A DNA stretch of 64,000 nucleotides from Fragum whitleyi (GCA_948146395.1 OX411552.1:9257686-9321685), one strand, 5' to 3'. Positions 10,834 to 22,478 are shown, counted from the stretch's first letter. The notes: generated from the letters alone by a model not told the origin. Made by a program: numbers and translations.

Positions 10834-11281
10834 AGGGAACTAATTCATTTTCCGTTATCGGCCATTATAACCTTTCCGGTCATAGCTCAGTCCAAGAGAA
10901 TGCGAGAGTGTTCAAACCTGTCTTAAATTGAGGCCCGTTCATTTGCGCATGAAATGAATTGAAAATTAGTATGGCATGATCCCTTTTCTCTACGACTTTT
11001 TGGGCCATTTTTGAGATGACCCTTACCGCGAAGCGGTTTTTTTCCGGCCCTCAAACAAATATACCCATGTTTATAAATAGCTATTGGACCGGGAAAAAAG
11101 TTTAAAATCTTTAATTTTTCGATTGCATTTCATCAACAGATTATAATCGCTGAAAAATATATAAACAATTTTGAATTTCAATAATATTCACCAATCAGAG
11201 ATCACCTTCAACATTTGAGTATATGGACCGGAGTTTCCCTAAAGTTTATTACCAGAGTGGTTGGAAATGAATTAGTTCCCC
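10834..11281. mobile_element. TA-flanked MITE upstream of the P450 gene
   Basis: Ends AGGGAACTAATTCATTTTCC and the inverse GGAAATGAATTAGTTCCCC form ~20-bp terminal inverted repeats, flanked by TA on each side. A second inverted pair ('cctttccggtc' against 'gaccggagtttccc') lies just inside. It ends ~146 bp before the P450 ATG and may therefore supply or disrupt promoter sequence. Confidence 0.8.
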
Positions 11282-11427
11282 TAGACCATAAACTAGTCCA
11301 ATGATTATATGATAATAATTCATAAGACCCAGTTACCTAGTTTTTGTGGTTATGAGAAAATTTCGATTAAGCGATACAACTAGATGTAATGTTATGTGTG
11401 TCATGACTCACAAAGGAATTCAGTTTT

Positions 11428-11794
11428 ATGGGGAACTCACTCGTTCTAACAATGGAATATATTTTAGCAGTGATTATCGGAATCGTATTCATTTTGACAT
11501 TCATTCATCGTAGGAAAAGGAGAGATTTACCACCAGGGCCCTTCTCATTACCTCTGATCGGTAGTGTTGGATTTTTATGGAACAGTTCCCGGACACGTAA
11601 GGGGCCTCACAAGGTTTTTGCCGAGGCCGGTAAACAATATGGGCCTGTTATGAGTGTATGGATTGGACCGAAGCTATTAGTTGTTCTAAATGGGTATGAT
11701 ATCATAAAACAAGCATTTGTGCAACAAGCATCGGATCTCAGTGACCGACCTAACTGGATATCGCAAATCAGAAATGCAACGAAAATAGGAAAAG
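11428..11794 (+). CDS. P450 exon 1
   Basis: Encodes residues 1-122 and the first base of Gly123: membrane anchor, PPGP hinge, LPLIGSVGFL, and the SDRP-containing segment before helix B'. Donor AAAG|GTAGGT. Met9 is a possible alternative start just before the hydrophobic segment. Confidence 0.93.
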
Positions 11795-14322
11795 GTAGGT
11801 CTTAGAACAGGGAATCATTTTTCACGGGTAACAAATGTCATACATTTTTCCCGAACATGTAGAATTTTATTCTAAAACTTTTTTTTCGTAGACTACATTA
11901 AGGCCTAGTTTGACTATTCAGAGCATACGTTTTTTTTCACCTGCAAATAATTTAATTGTAGCTGTGTCCACCAAAATTCATGCATTCGGATTGGCTTAAA
12001 TATTGGTTTCAATTCCCAACTCAACAGTTTTGATTACCGTGGCAGCTATTTTGTGAGCTTCCATGATAAGTAATCCCATTAAAAATTCTATCTTCAGTAT
12101 TATGGATGTATATTTACGTTTTTAGTTTATGATATTGAATAATAAGTCAGAAAGAAATTTTTCATTGATTTCGGGAAGGTAAGACACTAAATGCCTAATC
12201 ATACTCATGTATTTTTCTTATGCTTTTAGTTTCATACCTTCATGATATCAACAAATATTCTCTTGATCTTTTAGAATGATTGGCAATTTTCATATACTCG
12301 TTGGGCGGCGAGATTTTCGTAACTGAAACTCGGTATGTTAAAATATAGTTACAAGGTTTTCCGTTCACCGTCATTTTGAAAGTTTACACAAGTGAGCCTA
12401 AATGAGAACATAATAATTCCTTAAATACGTACAGATAAGAACATCGTCAAATTGACAAGATGAGTGAATTTAGAATGAGTTTTTGAATGATATGAGTGAA
12501 ATTCAAGGGAGGTAATCCAATATCGCTATTTTTGTTCAGGATGCACAAAATTAGCGATAATTATTACACCCCCTGTAATAAAGTATATGCATACAGGTTT
12601 TATGAATAGTTCTCTATGTCTTCACGAACCCAAAATACGCTTACAAAATTCAAACATACTCGATAAATCGTAGATTTTATCTACTTATTTCTTATTTTGA
12701 ATGTAGATATCTAGTTGTTAATCTGATTGTTTTTAGTGAATTTGGAGCGTTTTCGAATGGTATGAGTGAGTTTTTGGAATGATTGAATGGAGCAGTGTGA
12801 GCGATAAAGAAAGATTTAAATCGGAATGACAGTCAATTTCACGATGTTACTCAATGTATCCGTCTTTTCTGCGACTTACACTTTCTCTTAATTCCGCCGT
12901 TTTGACACCCACAAGAAAAAGAACTCGGAGGCAGCCTTGTTGAAAATAAGAAGTTATCTTTAGCTAGCAATTTCATTCATTTTTCCATAATATTTTCCAC
13001 CGATTATACCCGGACAAAGATTTTAAGAGTTCTATTGACTTTACAAATTGCCACCTTTAACTTTTCTTTAATTGGACCAGTCGATTTTTTTATGTTTGAT
13101 GGAATAAAACTTAAATGGTAACCAGAATCAATATTGGTTCCGTTAATTCATTTCAGGTATATCATGGTCGAACGGCCAAGAATGGAAAAAGATACGAAAG
13201 TTTACCATGAAACATTTACGAGAATACGGTTATGGAACAAAAGGTATGGAACAGACAATACTTGATGAAATCGAGAAAGTTTCTAAAGTGATGCTTGAAT
13301 CACAAGGCGAGTCGATTACTATCGGTGATACTCTGAAGTATGCAGTAACAAATGTCATCTGTAGCCTGCTGTACGGACAGACATTCAGTTATGATGATGA
13401 TATTTTCAGGACATTATTGCGGTATTTTGAAATGCTCGTGAAAGGAAAGGGATTCACAAGCATCACGAACTTTATTCCAGAGTTTATGTATCCGCTGTTT
13501 CCGAATGAAAACGAGTTGCACCTTGAGCGGAAGCGGAATACAGTGAAAATGAGAGACTACTTTGAAAAACTCATAGACGAACATGAAGATTCATTTGACA
13601 ATACCTTAACTCGTGACTTTCTAGATTATTACATAAAGGTAAAGAATGGAGTTCTTGACGAAGATCTTGAGTTATCAAAGGAGTCCTTCTTTAATCAAAA
13701 TAATATATACCGGGTAATAAATGACCTGTTTATGTCGGGTAGTCAAACCACGGCCACCACCATGCAGTGGTTCTTTCTATACATGATAGAATACCCGTCT
13801 GTCCAGTCTAAATGCCGTAATATTATACGCGACGTGGTCGGTGAACGAAACGTTCAATTATCAGACAGAGTTGACCTACCGTACATCGAGGCCACAATAC
13901 AGGAAATTCAACGTTTGAGCAACGTTACACCATTAGGGGTACCCAGAACAAATACAGAACGAGATATTTTCATCAACGGGTTTCGTATACCCAAGAAAAC
14001 AATCATCATTGCTAATTTATACTCTTCTCACATGGACACGAACTTTTGGAACGACCCTGGTGATTTTAAACCAGAGCGATTTTTGAACTCCAAAGGAGAA
14101 CTCGTGAAGCGAGATGCTTTTATTCCCTTGTCTATTGGTCCAAGGAACTGCCCAGCAGAGTCGCTCGTAAAAATTGAACTATTTTTAATGTTGGCAACAC
14201 TCTTGCAAAGATTTTATTTTCTGAGGGATGAAAATGACCCTCCACATGACTTCTCTCCTAAACCAGGACAGTTTATAACTCTTGCACCAAACCTTTATAG
14301 AGTAAAGGTTGTGCCTGTTTGA
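11428..14322 (+). CDS. Cytochrome P450, CYP2-clan microsomal monooxygenase (two exons, 510 aa)
   Basis: Heme-thiolate monooxygenase, expected to be anchored in the ER membrane and to take electrons from P450 reductase; the substrate cannot be read from sequence. Exons 11428-11794 and 13157-14322 join in frame through a split Gly codon (1362-bp intron, AAAG|GTAGGT...TTTCAG). Residues ~9-26 form the signal anchor, then basic RRKRR and the PPGP hinge (35-38). Further motifs: C-helix WKKIR (132-136), ExxR (EIQR, 372-375), PERF (428-431), heme Cys454. Oddities: the I-helix reads SGSQTT (316-321), with Gln where the acidic residue before TT is usual; the heme loop reads LSIGPRNCPA, with Leu for the usual Phe and Ala for the usual Gly. 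An in-frame TGA eight codons upstream supports the start. The reading frame is intact throughout. Confidence 0.95.
12395..12800. mobile_element. MITE 'gaggtaatccaatatcgc' family in the P450 intron (copy 1)
   Basis: The centre is a palindrome: 'ggaggtaatccaatatcgct' faces 'agcgataattattacacccc' around 'tttgttcaggatgcacaaaa'. The outer parts are AT-rich with repeated 'gaatgagtttttgaatgat'. Relatives at 15826-16160, 22870-23195 and 39490-39605. Lies wholly inside the intron. Confidence 0.7.
13157..14322 (+). CDS. P450 exon 2
   Basis: Acceptor TTCATTTCAG before 13157. Encodes residues 124-510 with ISWSNGQEWKKIRKF, the I-helix, ExxR, PERF and heme-binding loop, ending VKVVPV and TGA. It is a single long exon where vertebrate CYP2 genes have many; intron loss or retroposition followed by intron gain are both possible. 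Confidence 0.95.
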
Positions 14323-14329
14323 AAATTAT

Positions 14330-14625
14330 CATAGGCGTAGCTAGGATTTTTAAATTTAAACGCACTCACAAGGCGAACAACATAGAATATATAGGATAAA
14401 GGCGATATGTGAACTGTGACAAAAGATGAATGTACTCCGCCCGCACCCCTTTTCTATGATTTGAGCATTAATTTAGTGAATAATCAAAACATCGTACCTA
14501 CAGCTTGAATAAGCCGTAGTTTCGATGTTATGATCATTCATCATCGACATTTTTCGACAAAGGATTTATTTCTATTAAGCGCTTGCGTAATGTGCGAAAT
14601 GATAGTTACTCCCTTGATTATACTC
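14330..14625. mobile_element. Short MITE 'ggcgtagctagg' (copy 1)
   Basis: Matches 27592-27870 in the same orientation along its length. Ends 'ggcgtagctagg' and the inverse 'agttactccctt' are imperfect inverted repeats. An internal hairpin 'aacatcg...ctacagcttgaataagccgtagtttcgatgtt' is shared. It begins immediately after the P450 stop, so the P450 3' UTR is expected to contain it. Confidence 0.65.
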
Positions 14626-14988
14626 TTCAAAAAAGTTCTTTGACATTAAATAATATTTTAATTATGACCAAAAATCGAGGAAGGTAAAGTTCACGCATCC
14701 TTTTGCTGACTTTAAACAAAATTACTGATTTTCGGTCAGGTTTGTTGACGTCAAATGAGATTGTTACGTCTAAAGTGTCTTGCTATAGCATGCATGGCCT
14801 CTCAGTATTGGTTATGCACTTTCTATCCGGAGATTTTACGTCGTGTAGAGATTAAAATTATCTTTGGGGTTGAGGTAAGAAAAAAGTAACCCAAATAACG
14901 TTACGTAATTCGCCATGCTGGACGAACCATGTTTTTACGCGCCATACATATCTGGTCCTGTACATACAGGAGTATTTCGGGTTAAAGT

Positions 14989-15350
14989 CAGGGCTCGTGT
15001 TAGTGTTTGATATTGGGGAATCATTGACTCCTCACCTAAGAAATTCTAGGGGTCAAATCTGCATTTTAAGGGGTCAATATGACAGAAAATGCAAATCAAA
15101 AGTAGAATTTTTGCATATTCTAGAGTCACTTTCACTGTTTCTTGTAATGATATGAAACAATTAATTATTTGTTGCATTTTCGATGGTAATTTGTGAAAAT
15201 CTTAGGTTTCAAACCATGTTTTGACCCCAAGCGATTCCTCTCAAGGGGGACAAAATGACCCCCCTTGGAGAAATTTCTAGGGGTCATATTAGGATATTTT
15301 CAGATTTCTGGGGGTCAAAACCCTGGTTTAAGGGTCAAACACGAGCCCTG
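14989..15350. mobile_element. MITE with CAGGGCTCGTGTT ends and TAAAGT duplication
   Basis: Starts CAGGGCTCGTGTT (14989) and ends with the inverse AACACGAGCCCTG in near-perfect form (15350). TAAAGT is repeated immediately outside both ends (14983-14988 and 15351-15356). Interior blocks 'aggggtcaaat' and 'aggggtcatatt' repeat. The ends resemble hAT-type termini; the superfamily is inferred. Confidence 0.8.
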
Positions 15351-15654
15351 TAAAGTGGTGCCAGATGTTGGAGATGGTTGGTCCCGAAACAGCAAATTCA
15401 TTTCAGCGGCTTGTCGCATGAAGCAAGCCTGCCTTACGGCGACCTTAAGCACTATGACGTTGTTCCTCCGTAAATCTAACAATTTTTACATTTCAAATCT
15501 CAGCAAAGACGTTTAATTCCAAAAGGAATGGCATTTCGATTAGAACTTGATAATAAAAACTTTGGAGACTATCGAATGAATCTGTAAATGCATGTGCTGT
15601 TTGAGAAGGGCAGATTATCTTTAGTTTGACGTTGACGTCGATATTTGACGTCGC

Positions 15655-15722
15655 AAGTGAAAAGCGGGATACCATTGGCGAACAGTTTGCGCCATTTTAG
15701 TACCCTGAACGCAGGGCTGGTA
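15655..15722. repeat. Half-copy of the hairpin repeat family
   Basis: 'aagcgggataccattggcgaacagtttgcgcc' followed by 'accctgaacgcagggctgg': the right arm only. Confidence 0.65.
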
Positions 15723-15825
15723 AAATTATTTCTCCTTCTGAGGTTCCCAATTATTAAGCCTACTGGTTTACAGTAAGTTACATCGTGAAATGAGATTTAT
15801 CTCAATGAAAAGCATTCCCAACCGC

Positions 15826-16160
15826 TTACTAAGCGCTCCATTCATTCATTCCAAACACTCACTCAAATACGCTCAAAAATGAATCAAAACGATACAATCA
15901 ACAACTACATTCAAAATAAATCAAAATAGAAAAAAAGAGATTTCAGTGACGAACTGAAATTTTAAGTGTCTGATTGGTTCTTGAAGAAATTGAAAGCTAG
16001 TTATATTCATACATGTTTTTATTAAAGGGGGGTAAAAAACACCGCTAATTTTGTTCAGGGTGGACAAAATTAGCAGTATTGGATTACCTTCCTTTAATTT
16101 CTCTCAAAACTCACTCGTCGTACTTATTCAATTGCATTCCAATTTCACGATGTTGTTAAT
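15826..16160. mobile_element. MITE 'gaggtaatccaatatcgc' family (copy 2, inverted)
   Basis: Contains 'gctaattttgttcagggtgg' then 'caaaattagcagtattggattacc', the same palindromic core as 12500-12580 in inverted orientation, with 'cactcactcaaatacgctcaaa' arms. Confidence 0.65.
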
Positions 16161-16195
16161 TGTATCCCATAAAACATCATTAAACAAATGGATGC

Positions 16196-16332
16196 CTGCC
16201 GTGCGTTCAGGATCACCGAACGGTGCAAACAGTCTTTCTATTATAACGCGCTTTGCACGTGCGCTTGCGTGCAAAGCAGGGTATTATTGAAAAACTATTT
16301 GCACCGGTCGGTGATCCTGAACGCAGGGCTGA
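16196..16332. repeat. Full copy of the hairpin repeat family
   Basis: Arms 'gtgcgttcaggatcaccgaa' and 'ggtgatcctgaacgcagggc' close the hairpin, and 'gctttgcacgtgcgcttgcgtgcaaagc' forms the tip. Arm sequences differ from other copies yet still pair with each other. Confidence 0.85.
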
Positions 16333-16508
16333 TTCTAATGATTCATTTAAGCTTTTTGTCCTAAATTACTACTTACTATGTGTCTGACCCGATTTCGCAT
16401 CTGACCTACCTAACCCCGGGGTATTTTAATAATCATTTTTGTATTCACCCTCACACACACACTCATATCAGGAGGATAGAGGAGGTCCAGTATTCTCGAT
16501 TCTATATT
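16333..16508. other. Gene-free spacer ending in the ATATT target site
   Basis: No exon or repeat recognised except a short (CA)n run near 16452. Its last five bases, ATATT, match the five after 20718. Confidence 0.5.
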
Positions 16509-17291
16509 CACAGGGTATAACGTGCCACGCCGACACCAGAAGGTTCGTGGACACCTGATCGATTTTTTCGATACGGAACTAACGGTGGAGCAAGTTTTTA
16601 ACTAATTTTTAAACCAGAATAATCATTTTCATTTCAAATTTTAGTATCACTGTCGAGATAAATGGTTCTTCTTTTAGGAAATAAAAGTAGAGGGTATCAA
16701 CTAAGCAAAATGAGCGAGTTCTAGCCCTAGGAGTGAGTGACTTTGCTTATTTTTTAGGTTTGTCATTAATTTTTTGTCAAACAACATTACTATTCTTCAT
16801 TGTTTGTGTTTGTCTACGAGCATTTATGTATCCTCTACACGCATACCAAATTTCTCGGCGAAAGATCTACATTAAGCGAAGATATTCGTACTTTTATGGG
16901 CCTGGGTAGAGGAAAATATGATAACAATACACCCCCTGAATTTTTAGCGATTGGAAATCGACACCAGAGTTAAAAGAAGTTGTGATAACTCGACACCTAC
17001 CTCTAAATCATATATATTCCTCCCTAAACGCTCGTGTACTAACCGTGTACGGAGAAGTTTCGGTATATTTCAGCTTATAAAGGCTCGATGATTAATTTAG
17101 GAGCATATTCAAACGAATCCCGTAAATTAAACCACTTATTTTCACCGTTCTGCCCATCATATATTGGCCAACTCCGTTTGAATATTTATATTCATAAATA
17201 CGATCTTTTAAACGCCATAGGACATTGAATCTTGTAAAATCGCATTTCCCTTTCTTTACCAATGTCGGGTATATATCGTTTTCATGCGTTC
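16509..17291 (+). repeat. Left long terminal inverted repeat
   Basis: Pairs with 19920-20718. Shared landmarks from the end inward: 'aggttcgtggacacctgatc', 'gagcaagtttttaacta', 'gcctgggtagaggaaaata', 'tcaaacgaatcccgtaaatt', and 'tatatcgttttcatgcgt', after which the arms diverge. Confidence 0.88.
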
Positions 17292-17629
17292 TGTTACTGT
17301 TACATGTATATTCATTTGTGTCTAAAACGGCGTCTGAATGAGGAAAAAATACGGTTGACCTTGATAGCATATCAACAGCTAGCCTACGCGTATGAAATGT
17401 TGGCCCTACAACGTCATTATAGAATACATTTCATCAGAGGAAGCTGAGTTAATCTTTAATTTCGGAGTTTAATCGCATTACGTCGATTTCTTTACAGTCA
17501 GTTGACATTTTCAGTTATTTAGGGAAACTCACAGTACTTTGAAAATAACGCTTTTTTCTGTTAAATTTCTTATTTTTCAAAGAAAAAACAAATTTTTCTT
17601 GTGTGACCCTCTTCTAAAAATGTTAAAGA

Positions 17630-17960
17630 AATTTGGATTTACCCTAAATAAGGAAGGGTCAGGGCCGGACTTTTTTTCACTACGAAATGTATGAAATTAT
17701 TCCTTTCCAACACAATGGTCAAATTTTGATGAAATTTGGTATGAATGTTCCTTGGGTGACTCTCTTCTTAAGTTGTTCTAGAATTTTTTATGTACCCCTA
17801 AATGTGGGTGTGACAGGGCGTGGCTTTTTTTATTTAAAACCTTTTAAATTCTTTTCCTTTAAGCCAGTGTAGCTTGGCAGAAATGAACCTTGGGTGACCT
17901 TCTAAAGTTGTTCAAGAAATTTGGATATACCCCCAAATATGGGCGTGACCGGGCAGAAAT
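17630..17960 (+). repeat. Fragment of the 'ccttgggtgac' dispersed repeat inside the long-TIR element
   Basis: Two related blocks contain 'ccttgggtgac' followed by 'agttgttctagaaattt' and 'ggcgtgacagggc'-like text, as in the repeats at 20946-21540 and 54860-55500. No coding potential. Confidence 0.55.
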
Positions 17961-18629
17961 GATGATATAATCAAGAAAAAAACTCGAAAAGAGTGGTTTG
18001 CTACTCCGCGATACGTATGACGCGAACACGGACGATTGTGCTACGTTTGATCTTTATTTTATAATAACGACACGGATCAACAAAGATCAATACGGCACAC
18101 AGCTACTAATAAATACTAACATTAGCCGATATGATTCCATACCCGCATCGTTATTCTTTCTACAGACTAAGTTTATATCAATCTACATTACTAGAACAAA
18201 CATTTGAAATTTAGAGCCAACTTTCAAAAATTAATATTCTGTGGAAAATCAATAACAATAAATAGCAAATTGACGACTCGATTATTTCGTAAATGATATC
18301 TGTGATACGATACGCGAAAAGTGACCACCTGGGATTTCAAATTAAGATCAATTGAAAACGAGGTAGGTTGCAGTACAGGGCAACCAGAGGCCGCATTAGT
18401 TGAGGGGTATGATCATTCTAGTTGCTGCGCGTTCTATTGTTTTAACGTCACAAATTTCAATGGTCGAGGTCACAATTGAACTTTGTCATGAAAACGTTTA
18501 CAGACTATCACTCAAAATCAAAGTAATTCATACTTTTTTGGTAAGTAAGTTCGTGTATACTGGGAAGATCACAAAAGTTTTGTTTTATTGAAGCAGATCA
18601 AAACGATGGTTGATTATCGAAGACCTATC

Positions 18630-18770
18630 TGGGATAGCAGCTGATGGCTAGGAAAGGATGAAATGATAATACTGGTGAGGGAAACATCTTTAGTCGATAC
18701 TTAGGTGATCCAGTCGCCGCGATATGACTTCAAGATTTTTTAAAGCGACGGTAAACCCCAAACATACGAA
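18630..18770 (+). mobile_element. SINE fragment (3' part), same family as 10537-10814
   Basis: Matches the body and tail of the intact SINE: 'gatagcagctgatggctaggaaaggatg', 'gtgatccagtcgccgcgatat', 'aaagcgacggtaaacccc'. The tRNA head is absent or unrecognisable. Many substitutions mark it as older. Confidence 0.75.
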
Positions 18771-19564
18771 CACACAAAAACGATGATGGAAAGTGATAAG
18801 CGTGCTGTTTGAATTCAAAGAAGTGTGATAAAAACGCCATACAATGAGGGGAATATCTATGTATATCGATCTCACACTATTAAGCGAACCATTATTCTTT
18901 TTTCTTCAATGGATAATATAAGATGATAAGTGAATACTTTAGGATTGATTGGCTTGGATAGTATCTCTTGCGTATGATATCATGGTATCGGATAACACCA
19001 ACGGCATGATGGTACCCGATTACATGTCTCATACCACTTTATCTTTCAAACTGGATTCTAATTGGTAATTTCACTGTTTTGTGGTGAAATAACCTAGTGG
19101 TAGTCCACCTAGAAATCTTGTTAACACACTGGAAAGCGTGAAAGAAAATCTGTACCTCGTTCGATTTAAGTTTAATTAGAATTTTGAAAAATATAAGATA
19201 AAACTTACAAACACAATATTCAAGTCATTATATTATTTGGAATTAATTCAAAAATATAAGTCGAAAGAAGTCGAACGAGGTATACTTGCTATGACCCAAG
19301 TAGGGCGATTTGAGAGAAATATACCGGTCTGCACTCAACCAAAAACCTGGCAAAGACTGTATTTGCCCATCCATATTTTCTAGCTCCAATAAAATCGTGT
19401 AAATTGCTTGTTTGATTTGAAGGAAATGATGAGTCTTTTGAATGCATTAAATGGACTTGTTTTTGTTTGAATATGGTTTTATGCATTATGCAATGATATA
19501 TTTTAGTCATATCGCGCTGACTAGAGTAACTACAATTAGATCTTGGTATTTCTCACACTAGTGC

Positions 19565-19690
19565 TCCATTTCATCTTTTCCTAGCCTCTATCTGCTATTC
19601 GATCTACGATTATAACCCATAGGTGCAAAAAAATAATCGCCAACGATGAGTGCCGCCGTCAGGGATCGAACCCGGGGTTCTCTGAGAGAG
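19565..19690 (-). mobile_element. SINE fragment (B-box to mid body), inverted
   Basis: On the minus strand: B-box GGTTCGATCCC, the acceptor-like 'ctgacggcggca', then 'aatcgtagatcgaatagcag' and 'gaggctaggaaaagatgaaatgg', co-linear with 10590-10700. The 3' Meta-like tail is missing. Confidence 0.75.
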
Positions 19691-19919
19691 CGGTACAAAA
19701 TAGTTTTGATCGAGATAAATGTCAGCTTCAAAATGTTACTAACTGTAATAAAAATAAACAAAATTTTCTTCTGAACTTTATCTATCATACTCACGAAAGG
19801 AACATATTGAATGCTCGCTAATGTGAACCGCCGTGCCCGTATAGCGTATATGCGAATACCGTGAAGCGAATACCGTATACAGTATACCGTGTACCGTTTA
19901 CTTCCATGTGAACGCAGCC

Positions 19920-20718
19920 TATCAGGACGCATGAAAACGATATATACCTGATATTGGTAAAGAATGTGATATACGATTTCACGAGATTCAACGTCCTCTG
20001 AGCGTTTCATAACTCGCATTTATGAATACAAATATTCAAACGGAGTTGGTCAACCTGGTCCAATGAATGATGGGCAGGACGGTGGAAATAAGTGCTATAA
20101 TTTACGGGATTGTTTTGAATATGCCCCTAAATTAATCATCGAGCCTTTATGAGCTGAAATGTACAGAAACTTCTCCGTAAACGGTTAGTACATGAGCGCT
20201 AAGGGAGGAATAAAGATGATTTAAAGATAGGTGTCGAGTTATCACAACTTCTTTTAACTCTGGTGTCGATTTCCAATCGCTAAAAATTCAGGGGGTGTAT
20301 TGTTATCATATTTTCCTCTACCCAGGCCCAGAAAAGTACGAATATCTTCGCTTAATGTGGATCTTTCGCCGAGAAATTTGGTATGCGTGTAGAGGATACA
20401 TAAATGCTCTTAGATAAACACAAACAATGAAGAATAGTAATGTTGTTTGACAAAGAAATAATGACAAATCTAAAAAATAAGAAAAGTCACTCACTCCTAG
20501 TGCTAGAACTCGCTCATTTTGCTTAGTTGTTACCCTCTACTTTTATTTCCTAAAAGAAGAACCATTTATCTCGACAGTGATACTAAAATTTGAAATGAAA
20601 ATGATTATTCTGGTTTACAAATTAGTCAAAAACTTGCTCCACCGTTAGTTCCGTATCGAAAAAATCGATCAGGTGTCCACGAACCTTCTGGTGTCGGCGT
20701 GGCACGTTATACCCTGTG
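19920..20718 (-). repeat. Right long terminal inverted repeat
   Basis: Inverted counterpart of 16509-17291, ending CCCTGTG at 20718 directly before ATATT. Confidence 0.88.
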
Positions 20719-20734
20719 ATATTAAAATATTCTA

Positions 20735-20905
20735 AATAATCGGCTCACAAACCCTTTGTTGTTGGTACCCATTGAATTGTTACATAAAGACGATTATAAT
20801 GAGTACCCACACAATATGGTCTCATTAGGAAATAAAGGGTTTGGACTGGCTTTCATGTTCCCCTCTAATCTGTACCTCTGAAATAGTATTATTCTTTCCA
20901 CGTAT
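20735..20905. repeat. Short foldback repeat 'gagtacccacaacat' (copy 2)
   Basis: 'ttgttgttggtacccatt' faces 'aatgagtacccacacaatat', and the trailing 'ggactggcttt...ctgtacctctgaaa' matches the tail of the copy at 5535-5735. Confidence 0.75.
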
Positions 20906-20945
20906 ATTCTCAACAAGATGTAGATCGAAGAGTCTTAAATGCACT

Positions 20946-21540
20946 GTTCAATTTTAGCTCCACTGGCCGAAGGCCACCGGGGCTATTATTATGTCGTGGT
21001 GTCCGTCGTGCGTCCGTAACTGCGTCCGGTCATAAACTTTTCTTTAAAAATCTACACCTCAAAAACTAATGAATGAATTTCAACCAAACTTCACAGGAAT
21101 GCTCCTTGGGTGACCCTTTTCACAGTTGTTGAAGAAATTTTGATCCAATGAAAAACATGGATTAAAAGGGCGAGTCTTATTTCCAAATATGGTAAAAAGT
21201 GAGTTTTCTCAGATTCTAGTTGATGGATACCAATGATATTTTACATGAATGATCCTTGTTTGACCCCTTATCAGTCTACAAAAAATTTTTGTGGTGTGAT
21301 GAAAACTTGTATTTTATGGGCGGAGGTCATTTCTCAATATGTAATATAGTGTAAACTTTGAAAATCATTTTCTTAGAATGTAACTGATGGATATTAATCA
21401 AAGATCGTTGGTATGATCCTTGGGTGACCCATTATCATGCAACCAAATATTATTGTTATTGGATGAAAAATATGTCTTTTATGGGTTGAGGTCATTTCTC
21501 TATATATTATAAACCGGAACTTTGAAAATCATTTTCAACA
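20946..21540 (+). repeat. Dispersed repeat, end motif 'gctccactggcc' (copy 2)
   Basis: Inverted counterpart of 1-572. Begins 'ttttagctccactggccgaa', then a 'gtccgtcgtgcgtccg' block, then sub-blocks with 'ccttgggtgaccc' and 'gtattttatgggcggaggtc'. Non-coding. Confidence 0.75.
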
Positions 21541-22350
21541 TCAGTAGAACCCAAAATATCTTAAAATCTAGTCAAAACTTTGATTTGCTAATACAAGATT
21601 ATCAAGCCTGCGGAGCGACTCAATCCATTCATGGCTTTCTAGTTTTCCCTGGGATTGGTAGTGAAAGCACGCTCGTGCAATTTCGTACCTTAAATGTACA
21701 TGTATTTGAAAATCATTGTAGCATATTTTCTATAATACATGTATTTTAAACGGGTTGGGGATGGGGGGGGGGGGGGGGGTCGTTCATCCTCATCAGTTTA
21801 TCGTGAAAGACTCGTCATCTATGAGCCTCTGAGGTGTGCAGCGTGTCGGCATCGGGCCCCCACCGGATCCTGGTCGCTCCGCTTCTAAGGCCACCGAAAT
21901 GGTCAAACTAGGTCGACAAACCCGTCTTGCATAGGAGGACCATGTGAATTAATGATCTGAGCCCAGTAATTAACAGATCGCTGCTGTCTATTAAAATCAC
22001 ACGAAAATCTCGTGGCTGCTGAACCCTGATTGGCTGAAAATTTGGTTTTATTCCTCAATAAAAAAAGGTACGCAGCTATTTTGTAAGCTTTTGCAAAAAA
22101 AGTAGTCCTTTAAGAAATCTATTCTTATAATCATAAGTCTTTAAGTTTTTGCTTCACTAAATTAAATCATAATAGTATGAAGAGATAATTTGTTGATTTC
22201 GTGGAGGAATGAAACTAAAAAACCTAATCATTTGCATGTATGAATCCGCTCCGAATGTTTCAACTCAAGCCATGTCAAATTGTTGGTACAATGTCACGCA
22301 CAGGCTAATATTTGATAGCTGTCGTGTCATGACAGAGATCAAGGGGCGAC
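21541..22350. other. Gene-free stretch with an 18-base poly-G run
   Basis: Poly-G lies at about 21762-21779. Positions 22010-22250 resemble 11950-12260 in the P450 intron ('attggct', 'cagctattttgt', 'gttgatttcgtggagg'), so this is also dispersed repeat. No exon found. Confidence 0.5.
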
Positions 22351-22351
22351 T

Positions 22352-22478
22352 ATCCATGAAAAAACGATGCAAACTGTTTTCAAATTATACTCCGCTTTGC
22401 ACGTGCACTTACGCGCAAAGCGGGGTATATCTTTGCAAATAACGAATTTGCACCATTTGTCATACCGTGAATGCAGGG
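22352..22478. repeat. Copy of the hairpin repeat family
   Basis: 'gatgcaaactgttttcaaat', palindromic tip 'ctttgcacgtgcacttacgcgcaaag', then 'gtcataccgtgaatgcaggg'. Arm pairing is partly decayed. Confidence 0.7.

Larger units (their letters stand above)
16509..20718. mobile_element. 4.2-kb transposon with ~0.8-kb terminal inverted repeats
   Basis: The left end CACAGGGTATAACGTGCCAC (16509) is matched base for base by the inverted right end at 20718. Homology runs ~780-800 bp inward (16509-17291 against 19920-20718), still at high identity by eye. ATATT flanks both ends (16504-16508 and 20719-20723), which fits a 5-bp target duplication. The ~2.6-kb centre holds no transposase ORF; it carries SINE fragments and a piece of another repeat. 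It looks like a non-autonomous long-TIR element. The superfamily was not recognised. Confidence 0.88.

Noticed and set aside
21541..21860. Hammerhead-like 'ctcatcag...cgtgaaag' near 21787
   Set aside because: The core order and the paired stems are absent.
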